Positions 52,637-60,996 of a DNA stretch of 64,000 nt are shown piece by piece. Positions within the stretch are counted from its first letter, which is position 1. Every line of letters starts with the position of its first letter. This DNA is from Hippophae tibetana (taxonomy: Eukaryota; Streptophyta; Magnoliopsida; Rosales; Elaeagnaceae), in NCBI GenBank assembly GCA_037013495.1, contig CM072812.1, positions 59,180,938 through 59,244,937 of the forward strand, written 5' to 3'. Below the pieces are notes generated by a model. That model had not been told where the DNA came from and searched no databases. It saw only the letters and a program-made list of their open reading frames with translations. A program made the translations under genes and the position numbers.

Positions 52637-55600
52637 CTATTCATCAGGAAAGGTTTCAACTATATCGTCATTACTCTCATCTTTAAGAGAATTAAAGTCA
52701 GAAATTAACCTAGACAAATGGTCAGCTACTAAGTTTTCACTGCCTTTCTTATCCTTGATTTCTAGGTCAAATTCTTGTAAGAGTAAGACCCACCTGATTA
52801 ATCTTGGCTTGGCATTTGGTTTACTTAATAGGTATCTTAAAGCAGCATGATCAGAATGCACAATCACTTTAGATCCTACTAAATAAGACCGAAATTTGTC
52901 TAAAGAGAATACTATAGCCAAGAATTCCTTTTCAGTGGTGGTGTAATTCATCTGGGCATCATTGAGTGTTTTGCTAGCATAGTAGATGACATGTAAACGC
53001 TTATCCACTCTTTGTCCCAGGACTGCTCCTATTGCATAATCAGAAGCGTCACACATTATTTCAAAGGGTAAAGACCAGTTTGGTGCCATTATAACAGGGG
53101 TAGATGTGAGTTTATCTTTCAAGGTATTAAAGGAAGTAAGGCAGTCATTGTTGAAATCAAAATCAGCATCTTTGGATAGCAAGTTACATAATGGACGACT
53201 TAATTTAGAGAAATCTTTAATAAATCGTCTGTAGAATCCTGCATGTCCCAAGAAGCTTCTTATCCCCTTCACAGATGTAGGGGGAGGTAGTTTGGATATC
53301 AATTCAACTTTTGCCTTATGAACTTCAATACCCTTGTTTGAAATTATATGTCCTAAAACTATCCCTTGTTGAACCATAAAATGACTTTTCTCCCAACTAA
53401 GGGTTAGATTGCATTCAATGCATCTTTCTAAAACCAAAGTCAATTTATGTAAGCAATCATCAAATGAGTTCCCAAAGACAGAGAAATCGTCCATGAAAAT
53501 CTCAATGAATTTTTCCACCATGTCCGAGAAAATGGATATCATGCATCTCTGGAACGTGGCAGGGGCATTGCATAATCCAAATGGCATTCTGCGAAAAGCA
53601 AATGTCCCAAAAGGACATGTAAATGTGGTCTTTTCCTGATCTTCTGGTGCTATGGGTACTTGATAATATCCAGACAGTCCATCCAAAAAACAGTAAAATT
53701 CGTGCCCAGCTAATCTTTCCAACATTTGATCAATGAATGGAAGAGGAAAGTGATCCTTTTTCGTATATAAATTTAGTTTCCTAAAATCTATACACATTCT
53801 CCATCCAGTGATTATTCTAGTGGGCACTAATTCACTTTTGTCATTCTTAACAACTGTTATCCCAGATTTCTTTGGTACCACATGCACTGGACTAACCCAC
53901 TTACTATCTGCAATAGGGTAGATAATCCCTTCTTCTAATAATTTAAGAATTTCCTTTTTAACTACCTCTTGCACGTTTGGGTTTAGTCTTCTTTGGGCCT
54001 CTCGTACAGGTTTAGCACCATCCTCCAAGTTGATCTTGTGCATACACATTGTTGGACTAATGCCTCTTATATCCCCTATACTCCAACCTATAGATTTCTT
54101 AAACTGTTTAAGCACTTTGATGAGTTCCTTTTCTTGTGGTTTGGTCAAGGTTGAAGAAATTATCACTGGATAAGTTTCTCCCTCTCCCAAAAACACATAT
54201 TTTAAGTGCTCAGGTAAGACTTTGAGTTCAAGTTCAGGTGGATTGGCCTCCTTAATAGATGAAGAACTGGGTAGATTTAAAAGTGTACTAGATTTTGGCA
54301 TCACTTCATTATTGTCTAGTTGTTCAAGGTACCCCTTAATTTCTTCATCTAAATCTTCTTCAACCTTTTCAAGTGTAAGAACGGTTTCAAGCTTGTCTTC
54401 TATTCTGGTTCGGAAAAAGGTGTTTTGGACAAGATTATCCAAAGGATCAACATCGAATATTTCATCGATGGAAGAAATAGAAGGGAAAGGTGAAGAATCA
54501 AAAACTTTAAAATGAACAGTCTCTCCTAAGACTGTCATTGTCAAATTTCCATCTTGGACATCAATAATAGTTTTAGTAGTTGCCATAAATGGTCTACCAA
54601 GCAATATTGTGTGCTCTCTGTCCAATGCTGGATTTTCTTGCATATCCAAAACCACAAAGTCAACAGGTATTATCAGTTTGTCTACCTGTACCAAAACATC
54701 CTCAACTATTCCCTCTGGATATTTAAGAGATCTATCTGCAAGTTGAAGGGACATAGTTGTAGGTTTTAAATCCCCTAGATTGAGTTGTAAGAATATAGAG
54801 TAGGGCATCAAATTTATACTAGCACCTAAATCAAGCATTGCTTTAGCAACCTTCCTATCCCCCATAGTTATGTTTATAATAAAACTTCCAGGGTCTTTCA
54901 ACTTAGGGGGTAGTTTGTGCTGAAGTACAGCGCTAGAAATTTCTGATACTACTACTCGTTCATTCAGTTCATACCTCCTTTTCTTAGTGTTCAACTCTTT
55001 GAAAAACTTGGCATATGAGGGCACATTCATAATCACTTCTAACAATGGTAAATTGATATTCACTTTAGAGAGCATATTAAACAGATCATTGAATTGCTTA
55101 TCTTGTTTGGACTCTTTTAACCGGTGGGGAAAAGGTACTTGTATCTGGTGTGGTTCTGTTGTCTTTTGAATTTTGGGGGTGTTAGATGACCCCCCAATGA
55201 GTTTTTCAGAAGGCTTGTTAAGTTTAACACTTGTTTCTCCTTTTTGCGAGATTAGAGTATCGCCTTCTCTGTTACCTGAACTACAAGGTAGATTGTTAGA
55301 GATTTCAGGTAAACTGGTATTGACTACCTTACCACTTCGAAGGGTTCTAACATCCTTTGCTTGTTCTGGTTGACTGGGCAACTTTCCTGGTTCTTTCTTT
55401 TGCATTTGTTCAGCCAGTTGCCCAACTTTAGATTCAATTCTTTTAACCGAAGCCTCCATGGTGTTCAACCTTTGATTAGTCATCAATTGGTTGTCACGAC
55501 TAACTTGAATAAAAGCATTCAAGCTATCTTCTAAGGTTGGTTTAAAAGATTGGCTTGGTGGGTAAGGGTGGTTGTTATCCGACCTTAGTGTTGGATATTG

Positions 55601-56497
55601 GGTGTAGGCTGGGTGATTATAGGTGTTTGGATGATACCTTTGAAAAGATTGGACTTCCTCTATGGCATCGACACTAGAATCACAAGTATTTGAACAATTA
55701 TGAGTACCATGCCCAATTGAACAACACACTTCACATACCTCTTGATTTGAAATTTGGTGGGAAGTGAGGAATTTCACTTGTTTAGTCAATTCAGCAAGTT
55801 GCAAGGTTATCTCATTATCAGAGCCGACTTCATTGACCTTTGCTTTCCTTCTACCACCTCTTTGTTGGGAATTAGAACCCAATAGCTCATAGAGATTATA
55901 GGTTTCCTCTGCGGTCTTTTCTCCTACAGCACCTTCAGCAGCATTATCAACCATGTATTGACTCTGTAGTGTCAATCCATCGTAAAAGAATTGGTTTTGT
56001 AGCTGTAATGGAAAGCTATGATTTTGACATTGAACGAAAAGGAGTTTGAATCGTTCCCAAGCTTCATGAAAGGGCTCTTCATACATTTGAGAAAATGTTG
56101 CTATCTTTGTTCTTAGATCAACAGTCTTTTGATGGGAATAGAACCTATCCATGAAAATTTCATAGACTGCCTCCCAAGTTTTAAGAGAACCTGACTGTAG
56201 AGTAATGAACCATGACCAAGCTTTATCTTTGAGAGTGTAAGGAAAACACCTCATCCTAAGTTGATCTTCATTAATTGCATGTAGTGGAAAGGTTTGGACA
56301 ATAGCATAGAATTCTCGAATGAAATTTAAAGGGTCTTCATTAGGGATACCGTAAAAGGAAGGTAACAAAGAATAATGAATCTTTTTCAATTCATAATTCC
56401 TTGCAGCCTCTTGTAATTGGATACCGGAAGTTACATTGCCAATGATTGGCATTGTATATTCTTTCATCTTTTTCCGCCTATCTTCAGCATCTCCCAT
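52637..56497 (-). CDS. gag-pol: gag2-protease-reverse transcriptase-RNase H ORF (1,286 aa)
   Basis: The longest open frame of the window. Residues about 10-210 are a retrotransposon gag (capsid) domain. Residues 255-268 form a zinc knuckle C-x2-C-x4-H-x4-C (C255, C258, H263, C268) for nucleic-acid binding. An aspartic protease follows, with D556-L-G and the ILLGRPF block at 631-637; D-L-G in place of D-S/T-G is usual in this group. Reverse transcriptase covers about 830-1010, with FMDD at 1001-1004 as the catalytic Y-x-D-D-type motif. RNase H follows with D1150, E1189, D1216 and D1259, all four catalytic residues in place. The start at 56497 is the first ATG of the frame and lies just before gag homology begins. 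The frame ends early at TAG (52639-52637), just after RNase H; integrase continues in the same frame beyond it. Confidence 0.93.
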   Translation of the reverse strand: MGDAEDRRKKMKEYTMPIIGNVTSGIQLQEAARNYELKKIHYSLLPSFYGIPNEDPLNFIREFYAIVQTFPLHAINEDQLRMRCFPYTLKDKAWSWFITLQSGSLKTWEAVYEIFMDRFYSHQKTVDLRTKIATFSQMYEEPFHEAWERFKLLFVQCQNHSFPLQLQNQFFYDGLTLQSQYMVDNAAEGAVGEKTAEETYNLYELLGSNSQQRGGRRKAKVNEVGSDNEITLQLAELTKQVKFLTSHQISNQEVCEVCCSIGHGTHNCSNTCDSSVDAIEEVQSFQRYHPNTYNHPAYTQYPTLRSDNNHPYPPSQSFKPTLEDSLNAFIQVSRDNQLMTNQRLNTMEASVKRIESKVGQLAEQMQKKEPGKLPSQPEQAKDVRTLRSGKVVNTSLPEISNNLPCSSGNREGDTLISQKGETSVKLNKPSEKLIGGSSNTPKIQKTTEPHQIQVPFPHRLKESKQDKQFNDLFNMLSKVNINLPLLEVIMNVPSYAKFFKELNTKKRRYELNERVVVSEISSAVLQHKLPPKLKDPGSFIINITMGDRKVAKAMLDLGASINLMPYSIFLQLNLGDLKPTTMSLQLADRSLKYPEGIVEDVLVQVDKLIIPVDFVVLDMQENPALDREHTILLGRPFMATTKTIIDVQDGNLTMTVLGETVHFKVFDSSPFPSISSIDEIFDVDPLDNLVQNTFFRTRIEDKLETVLTLEKVEEDLDEEIKGYLEQLDNNEVMPKSSTLLNLPSSSSIKEANPPELELKVLPEHLKYVFLGEGETYPVIISSTLTKPQEKELIKVLKQFKKSIGWSIGDIRGISPTMCMHKINLEDGAKPVREAQRRLNPNVQEVVKKEILKLLEEGIIYPIADSKWVSPVHVVPKKSGITVVKNDKSELVPTRIITGWRMCIDFRKLNLYTKKDHFPLPFIDQMLERLAGHEFYCFLDGLSGYYQVPIAPEDQEKTTFTCPFGTFAFRRMPFGLCNAPATFQRCMISIFSDMVEKFIEIFMDDFSVFGNSFDDCLHKLTLVLERCIECNLTLSWEKSHFMVQQGIVLGHIISNKGIEVHKAKVELISKLPPPTSVKGIRSFLGHAGFYRRFIKDFSKLSRPLCNLLSKDADFDFNNDCLTSFNTLKDKLTSTPVIMAPNWSLPFEIMCDASDYAIGAVLGQRVDKRLHVIYYASKTLNDAQMNYTTTEKEFLAIVFSLDKFRSYLVGSKVIVHSDHAALRYLLSKPNAKPRLIRWVLLLQEFDLEIKDKKGSENLVADHLSRLISDFNSLKDESNDDIVETFPDE

Positions 56498-56839
56498 GGT
56501 TGTTTGTAGTTGAAAATGATCCTCCTCCTATTGTGTATCAACAATTTGCTCTTAGTAGATATCTCTAAGAAATATTTATAACTTGATAAAACGTAAAAGC
56601 AAAAAGTGCAAGGAACCTAATTTTTTTTTTATTTAAACGAATGGACAGAATTTTTGAAACAAACGAATTTTATTTCATCTGAATTTTTATTACACGCAAA
56701 CTAAAACAAAGGAAAATACAATAATGGGTGACCTCCCATACAGGACTAAAATTTATCGTCTTCTAGTAAGACGTTGCTTGGAGATTGCAGAATGAAAAAC
56801 TCAATGTCTCCTTTTCATTGAATTCATTTAAGTTTCAAA
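56498..56839 (-). other. Spacer between the two gag genes, with a copy of the post-pol stem-loops
   Basis: The spacer is 342 bases, A+T-rich, with stops in the gag frame. After the gag1 stop it resembles the region after pol: CGTCTT-ACTAG-AAGACG (56773-56757) followed by ATGGG-AGGTCA-CCCAT (56739-56724). The rest, to the gag2 ATG, looks like a leader: an A/T-run at about 56621-56631 and a purine-rich AGGAGGAGG about 25 bases before the ATG. It may be the scar of a fusion between the 5' part of one element and a second element. Confidence 0.72.
56724..56773 (-). other. Double stem-loop after gag1 (second copy)
   Basis: Two hairpins, CGTCTT/AAGACG and ATGGG/CCCAT with AGGTCA in the second loop, have the same order and almost the same spacing as the pair after pol (51313-51265). 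The first stem is kept exactly, while loops and flanks have changed. It lies 66 bases after the gag1 stop. Confidence 0.7.
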
Positions 56840-58177
56840 TTAGTCTTTGCCTTTTTGCAAATGTTCAACTAACTGTTCAACTTGAACTTCCACCTTTTTG
56901 ATAGAAGCTTCCACAGAGTCCAACCGTTGATTGGTTTTAGATTGATTATCCCTACAGACTTGAATAAAAGAATTCAAGTTGTCCTCCAGGGTTGGTTTAT
57001 TGGGAATGCTTCTTGGAATAGGTGGGTGGAATTGTTGGCCTGCCTGGTTTGAGCTTTGAGTGAAAGGAGGGTTGTTTTGCCTCCAAGAGAAATTTGGATG
57101 ACTTCTCCACCCAGGATTATAGGTATTTGAGTTGGGATCAAACCTTTGTCTCTGTTGATATGCTCCCAACACATTGACCTGTTCAGGTCCAGTTGTTTCT
57201 CCTTGATATGGACAGGCTTCAGTACCATGTCCCATGTTGCTGTACAAACCATATTGTTCATTATTGGTGTTGGTTTGTGTAGCGAAAAGGGCAACTTGCT
57301 TAGTCAGTTGAAAAAGTTGTTGTTGAACTTCATTACTGGAGTCGATTTCATGAACTCCAGCTTTTCTCACTCGGGAGCTTTTCTGTTGGGAATTAGCACC
57401 CAACATCTCAAAGAGGTTATACGTCTCTGAGGCAGTTTTTTCTCCTATTGCTCCTCCTGCAGCGTTGTCGACAATGAACTGACATTGTTGTGTAAGTCCA
57501 TCGTAAAAGAATTGGTTCTGCAACTGCAGGGGAAAGCTATGATGGGGACACTGAGTGAGAAACATCTTGAACCTATCCCAAGCTTCATGGAATGGTTCTC
57601 CATCCATCTGAGAGAAAATAGCAATCTTTCCTCTCAACTCTGATGTTTTTTGATGGGAATAGAATTTTCCCATGAATTTATTGTAAATGTTACCCCATGT
57701 CATCAGAGAACCTGGGGGAAGTGACATCAACCAAGCTTTGGCCTTATCCTTTAGAGTGTAGGGAAAACATCTCATCCTAAGTTGATCCTCGTTTAGAATA
57801 CCGAGGGGGAATGTTTGGACCGTAGCATAGAAATCTCTCATAAAGGAAAGAGAATCTTCATTAGGTAATCCATAAAAGGAAGGAAGCATAGAAAAATGAA
57901 TATTTTTAAGGTCATAATTCCGAGCAGCCTCTCCCAACTGGATAGCGGCAGTTGCCGTGCCAATCACGGGTCTTGCAAACTCCTTCATCGTGGTTTCACT
58001 AATATGTTGGTTTTCCTCCATTTCTTTTGGTTCTAGCAAAGGATTAAGACTTGGTTCTATGTTTGGCTCAAAAACAGGTTGATGGGTAGAATCCAGTTTT
58101 GTTGACAGTTGTTTAAATTTATGAAAATTATTTACATATGGTGTAAGGGGGTTTCCTAAGGATCTCCTACCACGCAT
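56840..58177 (-). CDS. gag: gag1: additional upstream gag ORF (445 aa), intact
   Basis: An intact ORF from ATG at 58177 to TAG at 56842-56840. Residues from KEFARPVIG onward match the gag2 capsid region at about 70% identity over some 200 residues (hand alignment). The conserved C-terminal segment KPTLEDNLNSFIQVCRDNQ is also shared, so the two are homologous gag genes in tandem. gag1 has an N-terminal extension of about 60 residues that gag2 lacks. It ends in LQKGKD-stop just where gag2 runs on toward the protease. Its zinc knuckle is damaged: the first two cysteines are tyrosines (Y-x2-Y-x4-H-x4-C). It could make a capsid-like protein with weakened RNA binding. It is the only gag directly downstream of the leader, so it would be translated first. 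Confidence 0.92.
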   Translation of the reverse strand: MRGRRSLGNPLTPYVNNFHKFKQLSTKLDSTHQPVFEPNIEPSLNPLLEPKEMEENQHISETTMKEFARPVIGTATAAIQLGEAARNYDLKNIHFSMLPSFYGLPNEDSLSFMRDFYATVQTFPLGILNEDQLRMRCFPYTLKDKAKAWLMSLPPGSLMTWGNIYNKFMGKFYSHQKTSELRGKIAIFSQMDGEPFHEAWDRFKMFLTQCPHHSFPLQLQNQFFYDGLTQQCQFIVDNAAGGAIGEKTASETYNLFEMLGANSQQKSSRVRKAGVHEIDSSNEVQQQLFQLTKQVALFATQTNTNNEQYGLYSNMGHGTEACPYQGETTGPEQVNVLGAYQQRQRFDPNSNTYNPGWRSHPNFSWRQNNPPFTQSSNQAGQQFHPPIPRSIPNKPTLEDNLNSFIQVCRDNQSKTNQRLDSVEASIKKVEVQVEQLVEHLQKGKD

Positions 58178-58380
58178 AGACTATTGTAAACGTAAATTTA
58201 AAACTCCTATCAACAAAATAAAAAATTTAGAGAAAATTTACATCTAATTTAATACAAGGCACTAAACAAAACTAGTTAAAAAAAAGGAAAAAAAAAATTT
58301 ATTTTTTATTTTTTTATTTTTATTATTTTTATTTTTTTATTTTATTTTATTCTTTTGTAACATAAATAGTATTAACCAAG

Positions 58381-58501
58381 AGTGCTCCCAAGAAAGAATG
58401 GTGGTGCAAACGGCTCCTTAAATACCATTCTCCTAGCCAGAGCAACGTTCCCAGGAAAGACTAGTGGCACAAAGGCTTCCAAGAACTAGTCTCCTAGACA
58501 G
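58381..58501 (-). repeat. Tandem pair of about 60-bp hairpin units in the leader
   Basis: Two imperfect copies, about 58381-58440 and 58442-58501, share CCCA(A/G)GAAAGA, GTGG(T/C)(G/A)CAAA and CTCCTAG. Each contains a perfect 8-bp stem: AGAATGGT/ACCATTCT (58395-58402 with 58424-58431) and AGACTAGT/ACTAGTCT (58458-58465 with 58485-58492). Two stem positions differ between copies and both partner bases changed with them, so pairing was preserved. That is direct evidence of a selected RNA fold. Confidence 0.78.
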
Positions 58502-58569
58502 AACTCCCTTAGATTTTTACTTTTCATGTTATTCAATTAATTAGGTATAAATTCAAGTAATGTTTTTTT

Positions 58570-58790
58570 TAACGGTAATTTTTATTCTACTATTCACGCT
58601 ATATTATTTCTTATTAACTTAAAATTTTTGAAATTTTGAAAATTTAAATTTTTTTTTTTATTATTCATGAACGGTAATTTTATTTGACTATTTACACTAT
58701 ACTATTTTTTTATCTTAAAATTTTTTATGTTTTTAAGTTTTAAAATATTTCTTTTTTTTTACTATTCATGAACGGTAAAATTTTTTTTTC
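58570..58790 (-). repeat. Three diverged repeats spaced about 100 bp in the AT-rich leader
   Basis: The word AACGGTAA recurs at 58571, 58670 and 58771. After the first two it is followed by a related TTTATT-ACTATT-AC-CTATA stretch and a T-rich run, and copies two and three are preceded by ATTCATG. The spacing of 99-101 bp suggests an old tandem duplication. The surrounding sequence is almost pure A/T. Confidence 0.6.
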
Positions 58791-58992
58791 TTTCTTCAAA
58801 TTTCAAATTTCTAAATTATTTTACAATTAAAAAAAAATTATTATTTTTTATTTTTTATTTATTTATTTATTATTATTTTTTTTCAATTATTTTTATGAAT
58901 TTTGAAATTTGATTATTGTTAAAATATCACAATTATTTACAGCACAAAAATGTTTTTAAAATTTTGATAAATAATTTAAAAACGCTATTCCT

Positions 58993-59010
58993 TCCCCGGC
59001 AACGGCGCCA
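58993..59010 (-). promoter_or_regulatory. Primer binding site (tRNA-Asp-like)
   Basis: On the minus strand an 18-base TGGCGCCGTTGCCGGGGA starts six bases after the 5' LTR end. TGG is the complement of the tRNA CCA tail, and the rest matches what is known of plant tRNA-Asp 3' ends and of Athila-group primer binding sites. This would prime minus-strand DNA synthesis and fixes the element as minus-strand oriented. Confidence 0.9.
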
Positions 59011-60243
59011 AAAACTTGATGAACGAAAACCGGCATCGCCGATCTTCGCAAATACTTTGGTTTTAATATTTATAAAACTCTCGCAAGTGCACAAATCATT
59101 TCGAAGAAAATGATAAGTATACTCCCAAGGTCGATCTAAGGAAGGAATGTATGTGGTTTTTAATTTATTATTCAAACTTTTAAAAACGAAATTAAATCCT
59201 AAACATCATGTCACGATAGTTTGGTTTTTGTGTTCCTAATCTAATGACATAAAATAAACATATATACAGATTAATTAAATAATCTAATAACATAAAAATA
59301 AACATAGATACAAATTCAATAAATAATTATCTAAAAATAAACATATATACAGATTCAATAAATATTCATGCAAATTTTTAGCATTTATATTAGCGGAGTA
59401 TTTATGGATGTAATAACTAAATTAATTATGCTTCCTCAGATTAACTAGGTTATTAAAGATATAAATTGATATTTTATTGATTCTCTCTTTTTTATATAAA
59501 TACCACCTTTGGTGAGGTTAGATATTCTTTGTTAACTAAACAAATCAATTAACACCTATGGGTGGGGTTGATAACTAATATGTTTAATTAAATTAATTCC
59601 TTTTTCTAAGAGATTGAAAATGAACCATTTAAATGCCACCTTTGGTGGGGTTAGACAATTTAAACATTATTCAAGGTGTCCAAATTAAACATAAGAATTT
59701 AATTATCCGAGTACTAACTTTCAAGTTTTAAAACCACTATTGAAAACATGTTGTCAATACATTTTCACATAATAATTCTTATAAAAACTTTTGAAATAGA
59801 GTTTCACTCTAACTACCGGGCGATTGTACCAACAAATAAAAGAGCACTACTCTAAATTAGACCGGATAACTAAACCTTAAAATCTAATTTTCAGGTTTAA
59901 GTTTGTAATGAAAAATAATATATTTCTCTCTAACATTCTTAATATAAAATCTTGAATAAAAACAAAATCAATTCATTTTAGAGATTTTTACCTATTTAAT
60001 ATTTCGTAAGCATAACAACGTCATTATTACATCATATTTACTAAACAGCCAGCATAGTTAAATTTAACCACAGACAAGTTGAATATAACATGTAAGAATA
60101 AAGCATAAAAATAACTGTAAAGAAAATAAAATCCTTACAGAACTTTGACGCTATTCCCGTAGCTGGAAAACCTCCGAGCGGAATTTGCACTTCCATATAT
60201 TGAATCAAAAATCTAAATTATTACAAAAACATTACAAGTTCCT

Positions 60244-60378
60244 CTCAAAAAGAGAAGAACTCTAAACCTAAGAGAATTGAACTAAAAACTAAGAGAAAAA
60301 CTAAGAAAAGCTTAGAAACTAAGAAAGAAACTAAGAGAAACTAAAAACTAAGAAATGAGAGAAAGAAAGAAGAGAGAA
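60244..60378 (-). repeat. Purine-rich CTAAGAGAAA repeats in 5' LTR (5' end of transcript)
   Basis: Same repeats as at 48655-48790, essentially unchanged between the LTRs. In the transcript they would form a pyrimidine-rich leader immediately after the start site. Confidence 0.65.
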
Positions 60379-60419
60379 GTGAGTTTTGAAGGTGTGATTT
60401 GAAGTGAAGGGAAGGGGGG

Positions 60420-60427
60420 TATTTATA
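60420..60427 (-). promoter_or_regulatory. TATA box of the retrotransposon promoter (5' LTR)
   Basis: TATAAATA on the minus strand, followed by a C-run and a CT-rich stretch where transcription would begin about 30 bases downstream. It lies about 80-110 bases downstream (element sense) of the TGACGTCA cluster, a normal core-promoter layout. Confidence 0.78.
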
Positions 60428-60505
60428 GGTGAGGATGGAGAGAAAAAATGAGTAAACAAATGTTAAAAAAATATTAAAAAATGTAAAAACACGTATTGGA
60501 ATTGC

Positions 60506-60536
60506 TGATGTCATCAATGACGTCAGGATGACGTCA
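60506..60536 (-). promoter_or_regulatory. Cluster of three TGAYGTCA sites (bZIP/as-1-like) in 5' LTR
   Basis: TGATGTCA (60506-60513), TGACGTCA (60518-60525) and TGACGTCA (60529-60536) are spaced 11-12 bases apart. TGACGTCA is the palindromic core bound by TGA-type bZIP factors, and paired TGACG motifs resemble the as-1 element known from stress- and salicylate-responsive promoters. The match is seen in the sequence; the stress response is inference. Confidence 0.6.
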
Positions 60537-60559
60537 CAGGGGCGGATGCACGTGAAAAA

Positions 60560-60699
60560 TGGGGCGAAAACGCGTTGGGCTCGCGGAGGGGGGCTGCTGG
60601 GGCGCTGCGCGCGCGCGCTGGGGATGTCGCTGCGCGTGGGCGCGTGCGGAATGGGCGCTAGGGCGCTGGGCTGCGCGCACGGCTGGGCTGCGGCGTGCG
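60560..60699. repeat. GC-rich tract in 5' LTR U3 (140 bp)
   Basis: Partner of 48961-49156, with the same ends but a shorter and rearranged interior of GCGCTGGG- and GCGCGC-like words. It lies just upstream (element sense) of the TGACGTCA cluster and TATA box, so it is part of the promoter region. Confidence 0.85.
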
Positions 60700-60996
60700 A
60701 TTTCTGTCTTTTTGACATTTTTGACTTTTTTGACGCATTTCGTCCGATTTTTCTATGTTTGTTGACCTTTTCTCACTTATTTATTGATATATTTGTGATG
60801 TATTGCTTCAAATATTCCTCTTTGAGTCTTTACATTGTGTTTTTAAGCCAAAATACCTGAAAAACAATAAAAATACCCGTGATTCCGAAAAGACAAATTT
60901 ATATAAATATATGATAAAACATATAAATATATGTATTTTTAATCAATTAAGGTACATAAAATCATGGTTATTTTAGTGCTTTTTGAGCACTCATCA

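Larger units (their letters stand above)
51326..56497 (-). pseudogene. gag-pol: gag2-pro-RT-RNase H-integrase polyprotein, one frame with three premature stops
   Basis: A single minus-strand frame of 1,724 codons runs from the ATG at 56497 to TAG at 51328-51326. It is broken by TAG (52639-52637), TAA (52558-52556) and TGA (51493-51491); there is no frameshift, since all pieces are in phase. The TAG and TGA look like single transitions from glutamine and tryptophan codons, by family knowledge. Domains in order: gag/capsid, zinc knuckle, aspartic protease, reverse transcriptase, RNase H, integrase with HHCC, DDE and a C-terminal part. The integrase tail between 51490 and 51326 is still readable. 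The stops separate RNase H from integrase and clip the integrase C-terminus, so this copy cannot make a full polyprotein. Confidence 0.9.
58178..58992 (-). other. 5' leader of the retrotransposon between PBS and gag1
   Basis: 815 bases without a convincing ORF. In element sense it begins, next to the PBS, with A/T-rich homopolymer-like stretches and three units spaced about 100 bp apart. Two tandem hairpin units (58381-58501) and another A/T run (about 58275-58350) follow before the gag1 ATG. Packaging and dimerisation signals of LTR elements normally lie here; no function can be assigned from sequence alone. Confidence 0.75.
45861..60996 (-). mobile_element. Athila-like Ty3/gypsy LTR retrotransposon, complete structure, defective pol
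   Basis: The element is 15,136 bp including a nested 1,551-bp insertion. It begins TGATGA and ends TCATCA, and both flanks carry GTTAT. On the minus strand the order is LTR, PBS, gag1, spacer, gag2-protease-RT-RNase H-integrase, 3' non-coding region, PPT, LTR. RT before integrase is the Ty3/gypsy order. The tRNA-Asp-like PBS, the D-L-G protease motif and the 3' double stem-loop fit the plant Athila group; this assignment is from family knowledge and not from a tree. No env-like ORF is present. Three in-frame stops break pol, so this copy is not autonomous. By hand the LTRs differ at roughly 20-25 aligned bases in about 1.8 kb outside the GC tract, so the insertion is recent. I infer order of half a million years if a common plant LTR rate applies. 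Confidence 0.95.
59017..60996 (-). repeat. 5' LTR (element sense), 1,980 bp, uninterrupted
   Basis: Bounded by TGATGAACG at 59017 and CACTCATCA at 60996; the PBS lies six bases inside it. Read on the minus strand it should drive transcription. The U3 part, about 600 bp, holds the GC-rich tract (60560-60699), three TGAYGTCA sites (60506-60536) and a TATA box (60420-60427). Transcription would start some 30 bases further, near 60390, leaving a long R-U5 of about 1.37 kb. That part starts with a CT-rich leader (CTTAGTTT repeats) and contains hairpin-forming CCACC/GGTGG repeats. The promoter parts are inferred from motif and position. Confidence 0.94.

Noticed and set aside
56974-57294. 106-codon minus-strand frame inside gag1, and several plus-strand frames over pol and gag (52016-52850, 53409-55373, 57146-57430)
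   Set aside because: Shadows of the gag and pol coding frames in other frames or on the opposite strand.
45861-60996. Two separate retrotransposons side by side, each with its own gag
   Set aside because: Only one PBS, one LTR pair and one duplication are present, and gag1 and pol are in the same orientation. A fusion inside one element remains possible and is reported as such.
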